Of a DNA stretch of 25,335 nucleotides, positions 16,750 through 25,264 are shown piece by piece; the first letter of the stretch is position 1, and each line of letters begins with the position of its first letter. The position numbers and the translations under genes were made by a program. This stretch comes from Erysipelotrichaceae bacterium. GTDB lineage: Bacteria > Bacillota_I > Bacilli_A > Erysipelotrichales > Erysipelotrichaceae. The stretch covers positions 1 through 25,335 of the forward strand of contig JAHHRC010000011.1 in NCBI GenBank assembly GCA_020026035.1, written 5' to 3'. The notes below the pieces were generated by a model. The model was not told the DNA's origin. It searched no databases and was given only the letters and a program-made list of their open reading frames with translations.

Positions 16750-18315
16750 CTACCCCATCTTTCTCATGACATGAATATCTCTTGGATCAAACGATAACCC
16801 AATACGCATTCCTTCTTCTAACGCCTCAGTCGTTTCAATCTTCAACTCTCTACCTTGGGTGGAGAACGTTACTTCATAGTCACCTTCAACAATATTCTCA
16901 TCGTCAAAGTCATACTTCACATCCCAAATCTCAATTGGTGATTCATCATCCAAATCCCAAGCAGCCGCATCGGCCCAACGAATCAAATCCGTATCTAAGG
17001 CAACCGATTCCATAATCTCTGAAACCGTTGTATAGAAATCAAACGCCTGAATCGCTTCTTCATTGGAAATATCTTCTACCGCATTTGGCTCTACAACATT
17101 AATACGAACGGTAATCTTCGTACCCTTATCGGTACCAAACGTACATTCGTATACACCAACCTCAGGCTTTACATCATATTCCACATAAGACAAGGACACA
17201 TCTTCATCATCCACCGTCCAAGCTTGCGCATTCGCACGGGCAATAACTTCTTGATCCGTTAAGCTTTCAACGTCCTCTAAGTCCATCGTAAAGCTTGAAG
17301 CAGAAATCTTTTCTCCTACTTCCTTATTCTCAATATCGTGGTCACCCATAACATGCATTGTAACGGTCTTAGAAGTACCACTGGACGTTTCGGCAATGAC
17401 TTCATAATGCACACCCTTAAATAGAACCGACTTTACTTCGCCATTCAACGTTCCCTTATTACGTTCTGTAATATGAATATCTTCTGGACGAATCATAATG
17501 TCTACTTCTTCATTCGGACGGAAACCATGTTCTAAACACTTATAGGAATGATCATCAAACTGCACTAAGTAATCCTCCACCATCGTACCATCAATGATAT
17601 TTGAATCCCCAATAAAGCGCGCACAGTACTCATTGATTGGCTCATTGTAAATCTCCGTTGGCGTACCAATCTGTTCAATCTGCCCATCCTTCATAACAAC
17701 AATCTTATCGGACATCGTCAATGCTTCTTCCTGGTCATGTGTTACAAAGATAAATGTAATTCCTACTTCTTCTTGGATCTGCTTTAATTCAAGCTGCATT
17801 TCCTTACGAAGATTCTTATCAAGTGCCGATAATGATTCATCCAGTAACAAGAGCTTTGGCTCATTGACAAGCGCTCTTGCAATGGCAACACGTTGTTGTT
17901 GGCCACCTGACATATTGGAAATATCACGGTGTTCATACCCTTCAAGACCAACCAACGACAACATACGCATGACCTTTTGATCAATGATGTCCTTTGGCAT
18001 CTTTTTAATGTTCAAACCAAACGCAATATTGTCATACACATCCAAATGTGGAAACAAGGCATAATGCTGGAACACTGTATTTACATCTCTTTTGTACGAA
18101 GGAACATTTGACATATCTTCGCCATCAATCTTAATAATCCCCTCACTTGGCTCTAAGAACCCACCAATGATTCTAAGAAGTGTTGTCTTACCACAACCTG
18201 ATGGTCCTAAAAGCGTTACAAATTCATTCTCATAAATATCTAATGAAATACCCTTTAAAACAACTTGTTGATTAAACGTCTTCACAACATTTTCAACCGA
18301 TACTAATTTCTTCAT
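16750..18315 (-). CDS. potA: Spermidine/putrescine ABC transporter ATPase PotA, enlarged by an insert in the TOBE region (521 aa)
   Basis: PotA hydrolyses ATP to drive polyamine import. With the start at 18315 (perfect AGGAGG five bases upstream, eight bases after the regulator's stop) it has Walker A GPSGCGKTT at 37-45, signature MSGGQ at 135-139, Walker B LLLLDES at about 155-161 and a switch His at 193. Ser replaces the usual Pro after the Walker B Asp-Glu. A TOBE-type regulatory domain begins near 240 (IRPEDIHIT). Between about 338 and 498 it is interrupted by two related acidic modules, each with an AxAWxxDDE-like motif and a GxYxxTFxT strand. The normal TOBE ending (GLSFDPRDIHVM) then resumes at the C-terminus. 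Ordinary PotA is about 350-370 residues. The reading frame is intact across the insert, so it is not an assembly artefact of frameshift type. A longer ATG at 18351 exists but overlaps the upstream gene. Confidence 0.93.
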   Translation of the reverse strand: MKKLVSVENVVKTFNQQVVLKGISLDIYENEFVTLLGPSGCGKTTLLRIIGGFLEPSEGIIKIDGEDMSNVPSYKRDVNTVFQHYALFPHLDVYDNIAFGLNIKKMPKDIIDQKVMRMLSLVGLEGYEHRDISNMSGGQQQRVAIARALVNEPKLLLLDESLSALDKNLRKEMQLELKQIQEEVGITFIFVTHDQEEALTMSDKIVVMKDGQIEQIGTPTEIYNEPINEYCARFIGDSNIIDGTMVEDYLVQFDDHSYKCLEHGFRPNEEVDIMIRPEDIHITERNKGTLNGEVKSVLFKGVHYEVIAETSSGTSKTVTMHVMGDHDIENKEVGEKISASSFTMDLEDVESLTDQEVIARANAQAWTVDDEDVSLSYVEYDVKPEVGVYECTFGTDKGTKITVRINVVEPNAVEDISNEEAIQAFDFYTTVSEIMESVALDTDLIRWADAAAWDLDDESPIEIWDVKYDFDDENIVEGDYEVTFSTQGRELKIETTEALEEGMRIGLSFDPRDIHVMRKMG

Positions 18316-18323
18316 AACTCCTC

Positions 18324-18863
18324 CTAAAAAATTGGCGGCGTACTCACCCAAAGAATCTTCGCAACCTTATCACTCCGATTCTCTAAATGGTGCGTCTTAT
18401 TCCCCTGGATATAAAACGTTTCGCCCTTCTTCACTAAGAAACCTTTTTTCTTCTTCCCACAACAAAGATACACACGACCACTCAATACATAGCCCATCTC
18501 TTCTCCATCATGAGGTGCAATCTCTTTACTACTCGCATGCGGCTTCAATTCAAGCAATACAGGTTCCATCACATTCTTCTGTGCATTTGGCACAATCCAA
18601 TGAATCGTCTTATCGTCCTGTTCATCCACAAAAGCATCATCCATCGTAAAGACAATCTTCTCTTCTGTTTCTTCGATAAAGAACTTCGCCATCGTAACAC
18701 CCAATGCCTCTGTAATATCCTCCAATGTCTGAATGGAAGGAGACGTTAAATTACGCTCCAATTGCGACAAGAACCCCTTCGTCAATTCCGTTCTTGACGC
18801 CAACTCTTCCAGTGTCAACCCATTCTGAACACGTAGCTGTTTAATCCTTTGACCTATATCCAT
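18324..18863 (-). CDS. XRE-family transcriptional regulator with C-terminal cupin domain (179 aa)
   Basis: Residues about 5-60 form an XRE-type helix-turn-helix (IKQLRVQNGLTLEELASRT...GFLSQLER), and about 105-175 form a cupin barrel (PHDGEEMGYVLSGRVYL, then GETFYIQGNKTHHLENRS), ending STPPIF. Regulators of this build often stand first in potABCD operons and sense polyamines (PuuR-like). Here it is eight bases upstream of potA and transcribed with it, so autoregulation of the polyamine operon is likely. The start has a GGAGG site six bases upstream. Ligand and operator are inferred, not seen. Confidence 0.92.
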   Translation of the reverse strand: MDIGQRIKQLRVQNGLTLEELASRTELTKGFLSQLERNLTSPSIQTLEDITEALGVTMAKFFIEETEEKIVFTMDDAFVDEQDDKTIHWIVPNAQKNVMEPVLLELKPHASSKEIAPHDGEEMGYVLSGRVYLCCGKKKKGFLVKKGETFYIQGNKTHHLENRSDKVAKILWVSTPPIF

Positions 18864-18921
18864 TGAAACCTCCGCTGTTTACTCCTGATAAACTTTATAT
18901 TTTCATTCATCAAACTACATC

Positions 18922-18949
18922 ATTATACACACCCCACATCATTTGACAA
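18922..18949 (-). promoter_or_regulatory. Sigma-A promoter of the regulator-potABCD operon
   Basis: On the minus strand TTGTCA (18949-18944) and a perfect TATAAT (18927-18922) are separated by 16 bp. The leader to the ATG is about 55 bp. It holds a small inverted repeat, GTTTA-7-TAAAC, at 18877-18893, which could be an operator for the cupin regulator but is too short to claim. Confidence 0.75.
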
Positions 18950-18999
18950 GTACTTCTAAACAAAAAGTTTAAGAATTCTAAACACACACTTCCCCACAC

Positions 19000-19026
19000 A
19001 AAAAGGCGCATCCCTTAGGACACGCC
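19000..19026 (-). terminator. Rho-independent terminator of the large surface-protein gene
   Basis: On the minus strand GGCGTGTCC-TAAG-GGATGCGCC forms a 9-bp stem (two G-T wobbles), followed by TTTTT. It begins 19 bases after the stop codon. The same 32 bases recur exactly at 25210-25241. Confidence 0.9.
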
Positions 19027-19044
19027 AATTCGCATTCATTCATA

Positions 19045-22000
19045 CTATTTACGAGACTTACAAACCGCTACAACAGCAGCCGTAACACTCGCAATGAATG
19101 TCACAACCATAGAACCCATACCATCCCCAGTACGTGGAACAGTACCATTCTTAGGTTCAACATATCCTCCATGATTCACAACAACTTCCTTCTTAACTTC
19201 AGGCTTTGTTGGTTTACTTGGAGTAGGTTTTGGATCTGTGTAGATAATCTTCACCTTCACAACATCCGTAGTTCCATCTGGATATGTAACTGTTACAATC
19301 GCCTCTTTTTCACCAGCGCTTGTATCATCTGGAATAATTACACTCGTAATCTTTCCACCACTACCTTCAGGAATCTTAACCTTATCGCTTACTTCTTTCT
19401 CTGTAGCCTTGTCACCTGCATCTTTATGCACATCACCGTCTACAGTTGGTTCATACGTAGTGTTATCAGGGATAATTTTTTCAACAGTATCCTTCTTATC
19501 TAGTTCCCCTCTCTTAGTACCATCAGGGTCCTTAATTACTGTATGACCATCATCATCTACTTCAATCACCTTATCCACAAGATCTGGATTCTTTTCGATG
19601 ATTTTTTCAATAACCTTTTCTTTTTCCTCATCCGTTAGTTTTGTATCATCAACAACTTTTGTGATTTCAGGCTTGTTAATGGTTAAGGTAATATCTTCCC
19701 ATGTACCAGAGATTGTTACTGGAGCAGTAATCGCTACTGGAACGTTGTTCCATCTCTTGAAACGGTAGATCTTACCATCCACTTCAACAATATCGCCCTT
19801 CTTTACCTTTTCAGGTAATGGAACTGGTTGATTGAATACAACTTCTACTGGATCAGGTAGTAAATCTTGAATCTGTTTTGGTAACGTTTCAAAGTTATCA
19901 AATGTGAATGTTACTAGATTTTTAATGACAGGTTCAGGTGTTCCGCCATCGCCTCCACCGGTATCTGGTTTTGGATCAACAACTTCACCGCCGGCGTCTT
20001 TTCCAACCTTTGTCCACTTACCATAGATTGTAATATCACTTTGAACCTTAGCAGGAACATTGTCCCATCCATTGAATGTATATTCTGTACCATCACCAAG
20101 TGTTACAGGACTCTCAATTTCAGGTAATTCAAAATTATCTCCATCTGCAACAGTAATTGCAGGAGGCAGTTGAGCTTTTATTGCATCAATTTCTTTGTAA
20201 TTCTTAAAATCGAACGTTACTGTGTGCATAACAGCTGGTTTATCAGCAGGATCTTCTTCACCTTCTACTGCCCATCTACCTTTAATTTCTCCAGGGGCAG
20301 TAATCTTATCTGGGACATTAATCCATTCTTTGAAGATATAAACCTTTCCATTAACTTCAACACGTTCTTTCGCAAGTGTTGGAAGCACTGGCTTTTCTCC
20401 ATGCACTACTTCAATCTTTCCAGGCAATAAGTCCGTAACTTCTTGTGGAAGACTATCGGAGTTTTCAAAGATAAATGTTACTTCATGCTTAATCACTTCT
20501 GGTTCTTTCTTTCCATGATCCGTTACATCTTCCCATACACCATAAAGTGTAAGTGGTTTTGTAATCGCACCAGGAATGTTATCCCATCTCTTAAACACGA
20601 ATGTCTTACCATCAGGAGTTTCTACCTTTTGACCAACTGCAGGAATTGCCGGCATCTTTGGTGCCATTTCATCTTGCACTTGAATTGGATCAGGTAGTAA
20701 CGCATTTACTTCAGGAGGTAAATTGTCTTTATCTCTGAATTCAAATGTTACTTGGTGGAAAATCACAGTTGGTGTCGATTCCTCTTTTTCGTAAACCGTT
20801 TTTTCACTTGGAATCGGATAATCATAACCACCTGGGAATGTGATTGTTACATTTCCGTTTTCATCCACTTTTGTTTTATCAATCTGTGGAGCTTTTTTAT
20901 TTGCGTCGTTTACGCGTTTAGCAACTTTTTCTTTTTCTTCATCCGTTAATTCACCAATCTTTTTAACAAGTGTTTTAACCGGATCATTTACACGAATAAC
21001 TGTATCCGTTTCTGGAATTTCAACAATCTTATCACCGCTTACTGGATCGTATATCGTCACTTTTCCATCTGAATCTACATTCTCTTTTGTGAGCAAGTCT
21101 TTCAGATCAGGGTTGACTTCAATAATTTCTTTTAAAATTGCTTCTTTTTGATCATCAGTCAATTTTTCACCCGCACCAACAGGAACCATGTGCTTAGGTT
21201 TATTGATTTGAACTACTGTCTGTTCACCTTTAAATAGGATTGGATCAGCATTTGGAATAGTAACAGTTGTTTTTCCGTCATTTTCTACAACAATTTTACT
21301 TTCGTCAATTGTAAGAATTGGTTTATCGCCTTTACCAATGTTAACTTCTTCTAGTTTCTTCTTAACTTTGGCTTTGACCTTTTCTTTTTCAGAATTAGTC
21401 AAATTGGTTTTATCAGCGACTAGCGTTTTATCAGGATCACTAACTTGAATAACCGTCTTATCTCCTGAAATTGTGAAAGGTTCCACTCCTGGAATCGTGA
21501 TTGTTGCAGTTCCATCTGGACCTACAACAATTTCATCATCCTGAACAACAAGACCTGGTTTATCATCAGTTCCTTTGTTATCGTCTTGTAGCTTTTCCTT
21601 AACCTTCGCCTTGACCTTACCTTTTTCATCGTCAGTCAGTGCATTTCTATCGTTAACTAGTGTTATTTTAGGATCAGCAACTTGAATAACCGTCTTATCT
21701 CCTGAAATTGTGAAAGGTTCCACTCCTGGAATCGTGATTGTTGCTGTTCCATCTAGACCCACAACAATTTCACCATCATTAATCGTAAGGTCAGGATTAT
21801 CGTCTTTTAGTTTATTTTCAATCTTCTTCTTGACCTTATCTTTTTCTGGGTCTTTCAAATTTCTTTTATCTTCAACCGGAGTCTTATCAGGTTTTGGAAT
21901 TTCAATAACAGTATTTCCTCCAGGAATTACGATTGGGTCTTTTCCAGGAATGGTCACTGTAGCAGTTCCATCTGGTCCTACCTCAATGTCACCATCGTTA

Positions 22001-24810
22001 ATTGTTAGACCTGGAATTTCTTTTTCAAGCTTTTCCTTAACCTTTTCTTTGACCTTAGTTTTTTCATCGTCAGTCAAATTTGTTTTATCTTTAACTGGTG
22101 TCTTATCAGGTTTAGGGATTTCAATAACAGTATCTTTTCCTGAAATCACAATTGGTCCTTTAATGTCTGGATTCGTATCCGGTATCGTCACCGTTGTTGT
22201 TCCATCCGCATCTACCTTGATATCACCATCGTTAATTGTCAAACCTGGAATTTCTTCCTTAAGCTTAGTCTTAACCTTTTCTTTGACCTTATCTTTTTCG
22301 TCTTCAGTCAATTTTTTCTTATCAATTACTGGTGTCTTGTCAGGTTTAGGGATTTCAATAACGGTATCATCTTTTGAAATCACGATTTCTCCAGGAATCA
22401 AGACTGGATCAGTATCTGGTATCGTCACAGTTGTTGTTCCATCTGCATCTACCTTGATATCACCATCGTTTATTGTCAAACCTGGAATTTCTTCCTTAAG
22501 CTTTTCCTTAACCCTTTCTTTGACCTTATCTTTTTCACCGTCAGTCAACTTTCCCTTATCATTGACAGGTGTCTTTTTAGGTTTAGGGATTTCAATAACG
22601 GTATCATCTTTTGAAATCACGATTTCTCCAGGAATTAAGACTGGATCAGTATCCGGTATCGTCACAGTTGTTGTTCCATCTTGACCTACCAAAATATTAC
22701 CATCGTTTATAGTTAGACCTGGAATTGCTTTCTCAAGCTTTTTCTTTACCTCGCCCTTCACCTTACCTTTTTCATCATCGTCTAAATTTTCTTTATTTTT
22801 TACAGGTGTCTTTTTAAATTCCGGAATCTGAACAACTGTTTCGTTTTGATCGAAAGTCACATTAAAATCATCAGTAACTTCACCTTCATCATCAAAATAT
22901 TTTGCGGTTGCAACACCCGTATTAGTCACAAAATCAGATAGCATATGCATATGATTAACATCCGGGTTCGCATCTCTAATCGCTTTAGAAACACTTAACT
23001 TTTCTATAGGCATTAGATCATTTATGTTTGCCACTGGAGTAAGTTTCGGCTTATGAATAAGTGTTAAATTAGGTTTGAGTGTATTAGTACTATTGTCGGA
23101 ATATCTCAACGTAACTGTACCATCATCCGCAACATCGTTCACGGTTGTATAAGGTTTTGCAGAACCATTAGCATCAGTTGCATTCTTTAACACTTCATCC
23201 TTTTGTTCTTTGCTTAGAGTTATCGCTCCGTTATTAACTTTAACTTTTCTTGGTTCCTTCACAGGATGTTGAGCTTTTTCTGGACCGGCAGGTAATGATA
23301 CTGGAACGTAAACAGTATGAGCGACTGGTTTATTCACCCCTGCAATTGTTTCAATTTCAACTGCAGCTCTTATGTTTCCAAATTCAGGCAGTTTTTCAAG
23401 AGGGCGACCGTCCTCATCTGAAAGTATTTTACCGTTCTCATCTTTTGTTAATTTTGGATTTACCTTAAAACTTCTCAAAAGTTGACCCTTAATTGTAGCT
23501 TTATCAATTTCTTTGTCCTGATTAACTGTTCTAAGATCGACATTTTCCAATATTTCCTCTTCCGTTACAGTATCACCTGGATTGGTTTTTACAATTGGTT
23601 TAACTTTAGTTTCGATGATATAAATTCTTGCTTGATCAGGTTTAGCATCCGCCTGCGTTCCGGACGAAATATCGTACATCTTACCATTCGTTGAAGCAGC
23701 TACGGTATAAGTGAAAACACCTGGTGTTTTATAATTTACTGTACCATTAAAAAACTCATCGTTATCCGCATTTATATCAGGAATCGAATAGAAATTACCA
23801 TCAAGTCCTTTAAATTTGATTGCGTTTATTTCATATTTAGATTTTAAATCAAACAACTTAACATGTTCTAACGTTCCCCCATTAATTAATGGAATTAGAT
23901 ATCTATTAATGTCACTTTTATCTTTCCATTCTGGTTTTTCTTCTGGTTGGTCAGCATCGACTACTCCATCGTTATCAAGATCAACAGGACCCGCAATTAC
24001 AGCACGAGTGTAATGGTGAGGTTTCGCAAATTGTCTCCATGCACCCACCACAAAAATATCTTCAGGCTTTACAGGTTCGTTTGTATTTGGGTTTGTACCG
24101 TCTGCAACTTTTGTAGTAAATGTATATTCTACAGATTTTGAACCGCTAAGGTAGTCACAAAGTAGGAACAATGGATAACCTGACTGAATCATTTTTCTCA
24201 TTGGTCCATTGGCACCTTCATTTAATGCTTCTGGCCCCAATAAATTCTCTTCTACTTTAGAAGCAAAATCTCCACCGTACAAACTTGGTTGTCCGTTAAT
24301 GAAAAGTCTTCTAGATTCAGAAGAGGTGTTAAAGTCATTAAGTTTAAAATTACCCCAATCTTGTGCCTTACTCCAATCTTTTCCATCACGTCTCTCCAAT
24401 TTTCTTCTATGCAACTCAAAATCGAGGTAGTTAGAAGTTTTATCTGGGTTAGTTCCGTAATCGACAAAGGTGCTATCTGGTAGCATTAACATGAAATAGC
24501 CAGGTGTACGCCATTTTTCATGCGCTGGGTTCCACACAATTCGCCAATCAACAGACTTTCTGTCTTCACTAATTCTTCTTTCAATAATAATTGTCTTATT
24601 AACATCCTTAAGATTTTCAGCATCTTGAGCAACGTTAATTTCAGATTTCAATCCTTTAGGTACTTCCCAATCAGCATAAACCGGTGTTAGGAAACCTAAT
24701 AAAGGATTAAATACTGTTAATGAAAGAGAGAAAACGATCATTGAACATAAACATACCCATATAAGTTTATTTAAAATCGTTTTTTTATTTCTGTTTTTAT
24801 CACTTAACAT
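19045..24810 (-). CDS. Large cell-wall-anchored repetitive surface protein / adhesin (1,921 aa)
   Basis: The N-terminus has a long signal peptide (hydrophobic about 13-45, cleavage near VYA|D at 46). Residues about 47-660 are a non-repetitive region that I cannot assign to a family, with a Ca-loop-like DLDNDGVVDADQ at 277-288. From about 663 to 1345 come nine tandem units of about 70-80 residues (KTPVxDKxxLTDDEK... GLTINDG... DGTTTVTIP). Four SHIRT-like domains follow (about 1350-1430, 1440-1515, 1527-1601, 1629-1705; VTFEFxxxxxLPxEVxxLLP... FKxWxNVP). Then come one further repeat unit (about 1710-1780), a Rib-like domain (about 1783-1858, ending VTYPDGTTDVVKVKI), a Pro-rich spacer, and a sorting signal VPRTGD (1891-1896) with a membrane segment and KSRK tail. 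The layout is that of a Gram-positive fibrillar adhesin anchored by sortase. An AAGGAGG site precedes the ATG. The ligand is unknown. Confidence 0.92.
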   Translation of the reverse strand: MLSDKNRNKKTILNKLIWVCLCSMIVFSLSLTVFNPLLGFLTPVYADWEVPKGLKSEINVAQDAENLKDVNKTIIIERRISEDRKSVDWRIVWNPAHEKWRTPGYFMLMLPDSTFVDYGTNPDKTSNYLDFELHRRKLERRDGKDWSKAQDWGNFKLNDFNTSSESRRLFINGQPSLYGGDFASKVEENLLGPEALNEGANGPMRKMIQSGYPLFLLCDYLSGSKSVEYTFTTKVADGTNPNTNEPVKPEDIFVVGAWRQFAKPHHYTRAVIAGPVDLDNDGVVDADQPEEKPEWKDKSDINRYLIPLINGGTLEHVKLFDLKSKYEINAIKFKGLDGNFYSIPDINADNDEFFNGTVNYKTPGVFTYTVAASTNGKMYDISSGTQADAKPDQARIYIIETKVKPIVKTNPGDTVTEEEILENVDLRTVNQDKEIDKATIKGQLLRSFKVNPKLTKDENGKILSDEDGRPLEKLPEFGNIRAAVEIETIAGVNKPVAHTVYVPVSLPAGPEKAQHPVKEPRKVKVNNGAITLSKEQKDEVLKNATDANGSAKPYTTVNDVADDGTVTLRYSDNSTNTLKPNLTLIHKPKLTPVANINDLMPIEKLSVSKAIRDANPDVNHMHMLSDFVTNTGVATAKYFDDEGEVTDDFNVTFDQNETVVQIPEFKKTPVKNKENLDDDEKGKVKGEVKKKLEKAIPGLTINDGNILVGQDGTTTVTIPDTDPVLIPGEIVISKDDTVIEIPKPKKTPVNDKGKLTDGEKDKVKERVKEKLKEEIPGLTINDGDIKVDADGTTTVTIPDTDPVLIPGEIVISKDDTVIEIPKPDKTPVIDKKKLTEDEKDKVKEKVKTKLKEEIPGLTINDGDIKVDADGTTTVTIPDTNPDIKGPIVISGKDTVIEIPKPDKTPVKDKTNLTDDEKTKVKEKVKEKLEKEIPGLTINDGDIEVGPDGTATVTIPGKDPIVIPGGNTVIEIPKPDKTPVEDKRNLKDPEKDKVKKKIENKLKDDNPDLTINDGEIVVGLDGTATITIPGVEPFTISGDKTVIQVADPKITLVNDRNALTDDEKGKVKAKVKEKLQDDNKGTDDKPGLVVQDDEIVVGPDGTATITIPGVEPFTISGDKTVIQVSDPDKTLVADKTNLTNSEKEKVKAKVKKKLEEVNIGKGDKPILTIDESKIVVENDGKTTVTIPNADPILFKGEQTVVQINKPKHMVPVGAGEKLTDDQKEAILKEIIEVNPDLKDLLTKENVDSDGKVTIYDPVSGDKIVEIPETDTVIRVNDPVKTLVKKIGELTDEEKEKVAKRVNDANKKAPQIDKTKVDENGNVTITFPGGYDYPIPSEKTVYEKEESTPTVIFHQVTFEFRDKDNLPPEVNALLPDPIQVQDEMAPKMPAIPAVGQKVETPDGKTFVFKRWDNIPGAITKPLTLYGVWEDVTDHGKKEPEVIKHEVTFIFENSDSLPQEVTDLLPGKIEVVHGEKPVLPTLAKERVEVNGKVYIFKEWINVPDKITAPGEIKGRWAVEGEEDPADKPAVMHTVTFDFKNYKEIDAIKAQLPPAITVADGDNFELPEIESPVTLGDGTEYTFNGWDNVPAKVQSDITIYGKWTKVGKDAGGEVVDPKPDTGGGDGGTPEPVIKNLVTFTFDNFETLPKQIQDLLPDPVEVVFNQPVPLPEKVKKGDIVEVDGKIYRFKRWNNVPVAITAPVTISGTWEDITLTINKPEITKVVDDTKLTDEEKEKVIEKIIEKNPDLVDKVIEVDDDGHTVIKDPDGTKRGELDKKDTVEKIIPDNTTYEPTVDGDVHKDAGDKATEKEVSDKVKIPEGSGGKITSVIIPDDTSAGEKEAIVTVTYPDGTTDVVKVKIIYTDPKPTPSKPTKPEVKKEVVVNHGGYVEPKNGTVPRTGDGMGSMVVTFIASVTAAVVAVCKSRK
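19696..20763 (-). repeat. Four SHIRT-like domain repeats within the surface protein
   Basis: Four units of about 75-80 residues share VTFxFxNxxxLPxxVxxLLP, a central acidic/hydrophobic part, and FKxWxNVPxxITxPxxIxGxW endings. The pattern resembles SHIRT domains, which form stiff rods and vary in number in streptococcal adhesins. Sequence identity among these four is moderate, so they are older duplications than the units at 20776-22824. Confidence 0.75.
20776..22824 (-). repeat. Nine tandem repeat units of about 237 bp in the surface-protein gene
   Basis: The units encode the KTPV...LTDDEK...TINDG...TTTVTIP pattern. Several neighbours are nearly identical at DNA level with a 237-bp (79-codon) register: 22344-22444 matches 22581-22681 with two differences by eye, and 21442-21507 matches 21679-21744 with none seen. 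The unit resembles linker/stalk repeats of other Gram-positive surface proteins; a long plus-strand open frame over this region is a side effect of the repetition. Confidence 0.88.
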
Positions 24811-25209
24811 ATAGCCTCCTTATAAAAACATACGCATTTGCTTCATCTTTTATAAAACCTTAAATTTTTAACATACAAAAGTATAAAAACTTACAATCTT
24901 ATAAATAAACGAACAGATGATTCTAACGAATACAAACTAGTCTATATACAAAATAAACTAGGTCAAACACTCATATAAACCCTTATAATCTTCTACCTTC
25001 CTTCTATATACACGCATACCAACACCTCATAAATACAACATAAAAACGTCAGCATCCGGATTTGTAGTCATAATATACTGTTTCAATGAATATTACAATG
25101 TATACACTTAACGTTAGTTAACTGTACAATAACAAAACAGTTATCTTCTCACAAAAAACGTAAAGAAAAGAATTCTTCAAATACCCCATACCCTTTACAT
25201 ACCAAATAG
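24811..25209. other. AT-rich intergenic region upstream of the surface-protein gene
   Basis: No coding signal is seen on either strand. The leader of the surface-protein gene must lie here. A TTGACC (minus strand, 24966-24961) is a possible -35 box, but no good -10 box follows at 16-18 bp, so I do not call a promoter. A short TAACGTTA palindrome occurs near 25110. Nothing else could be supported. Confidence 0.6.
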
Positions 25210-25210
25210 C

Positions 25211-25237
25211 AAAAAGGCGCATCCCTTAGGACACGCC
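25211..25237 (-). terminator. Second copy of the surface-protein terminator, for a gene beyond the right edge
   Basis: The hairpin GGCGTGTCC-TAAG-GGATGCGCC plus TTTTT on the minus strand is identical to the terminator at 19000-19026. The shared block is 32 bases (25210-25241 and 18999-19030). It would end transcription of whatever gene enters from the right. Confidence 0.85.
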
Positions 25238-25264
25238 AATTAAGCATAAATCTATCAATTTTTA

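Noticed and set aside
16750..18351. Longer PotA starting at the ATG at 18351
   Set aside because: This start would overlap the regulator gene by 28 bases and adds 12 residues foreign to PotA. The ATG at 18315 has a perfect AGGAGG at proper spacing and begins with the family's usual MKKLVSVENV-type opening.
18877..18893. GTTTA-7-TAAAC inverted repeat in the leader of the polyamine operon
   Set aside because: Five-base arms are too short to call an operator in AT-rich sequence; noted only as a possible site for the cupin regulator.
21710..22684. Plus-strand open frame of 324 codons
   Set aside because: It mirrors the tandem repeats of the minus-strand surface-protein gene, with the same 237-bp periodicity and Ser/Thr/Val-rich low-complexity content, and has no ribosome site. 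It is a shadow of the repeat.
25095..25125. Palindromic TAACGTTA/GTTAAC cluster upstream of the surface-protein gene
   Set aside because: Short AT-rich palindromes are expected by chance in such DNA; it lies about 300 bp from the start codon and has no promoter beside it.
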